Positions 63,893-64,000 of a stretch of 64,000 bases of DNA are shown in pieces. The DNA is taken from the NCBI RefSeq assembly GCF_028765165.1, contig NZ_JARADB010000013.1, positions 1-64,000 of the forward strand, read 5' to 3'. The stretch's first letter is position 1; every line of letters starts with the position of its first letter. Source of the stretch: Paenibacillus sp. MAHUQ-63. GTDB taxonomy: Bacteria; Bacillota; Bacilli; Paenibacillales; NBRC-103111. Under the pieces are notes generated by a model, which had not been told where the DNA came from, did no database searches, and saw only the letters and a list, made by a program, of their open reading frames with translations. The position numbers and the translations under genes were made by a program.

Positions 63893-64000
63893 CTAGTAGA
63901 CGCCGTCTTCGCCGAATTTCTTGGCCAGCTTGTTCGCCCCGATGACCAGCAGCAAACCAACGACGGACTTAAACAATCCGACAGCGGTGCTGTAGCTGAA
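63893..64000 (-). CDS. Carbohydrate ABC transporter permease (LplB-like), C-terminal fragment
   Basis: Only the last 35 codons are in the window. They end with a membrane segment (TAVGLFKSVVGLLLVIGANKL) and the tail KKFGEDGVY, which I recognise as typical of LplB-type permeases. 22 bp before the next permease, so the operon is permease-permease-binding protein. Confidence 0.85.
   Translation of the reverse strand, partial: FSYSTAVGLFKSVVGLLLVIGANKLAKKFGEDGVY

Overview
The window looks like a Gram-positive, spore-forming, flagellated and S-layered member of the Paenibacillaceae (Paenibacillus or a close relative). It carries spoIIID, spoIIQ, spoIID and spoIIR, the mbl-flhO-flhP cluster, proteins with SLH domains, the csaB/tagA/tagO machinery for a pyruvylated secondary cell-wall polymer, and an 11-subunit complex I. 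Base composition is moderate to GC-leaning, Shine-Dalgarno sites are strong, and TTG or GTG starts are common. Most gene order matches the Bacillus subtilis prfA-prmC-spoIIR-ywlC..ywlG-glyA-upp-atp-murAA-spoIID-spoIIQ-spoIIID-mbl-flhO-flhP-fabZ segment. Nearly every gene lies on the minus strand; the exceptions are one MFS transporter, tadA and a tRNA-Arg gene.

Layout. 0-9.7 kb: the 5' end of an S-layer protein gene, a second large SLH protein, then tagO, tagA, csaB and a DUF5693 membrane protein, which together look like the supply of the polymer that SLH proteins bind. 9.9-13.1 kb: pgcA, fabZ, pgsA and an EpuA-like small protein. 13.1-16.4 kb: flhP, flhO, mbl, spoIIID. 16.6-20.9 kb: spoIIQ, spoIID, murA, a DUF1146 gene. 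20.9-23.5 kb: a subtilisin-like protease with its own SLH anchor. 23.8-34.2 kb: nuoABCDHIJKLMN without nuoEFG, with its own promoter and terminator. 34.4-41.6 kb: the complete F1Fo ATP synthase operon with a near-consensus promoter. 41.8-43.6 kb: mnaA and upp. 43.7-47.1 kb: a divergent SgrR-type regulator/MFS pair that interrupts the usual glyA-upp adjacency. 47.5-54.4 kb: glyA, ywlG, rpiB, ywlE, mntP, ywlC, spoIIR, prmC. 54.4-57.4 kb: prfA, ychF, a PilZ protein. 57.8-58.6 kb: tadA and tRNA-Arg(CCT). 58.98-64 kb: a membrane-bound AraC-type regulator and an LplABC-type carbohydrate ABC importer, the last permease being cut by the window edge.

Most notable. (i) A class I cyclic-di-GMP riboswitch with a clear promoter lies in the leader of the PilZ (c-di-GMP receptor) gene. 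(ii) In the same divergent intergenic region, between the tadA promoter and its start codon, five DnaA-box-like 9-mers fall within 90 bp, including a perfectly abutting inverted pair; a second abutting inverted pair lies about 0.8 kb away. (iii) Two families of short palindromic intergenic repeats occur: one around TAACGGACT, best seen as a 54-bp near-perfect hairpin, and one around GGAAATA...TATTTCC. (iv) NuoC has a roughly 180-residue Ala/Glu-rich N-terminal extension. No CRISPR array, prophage, insertion sequence or rRNA was seen. All function calls come from reading motifs and gene order; no database search was run.
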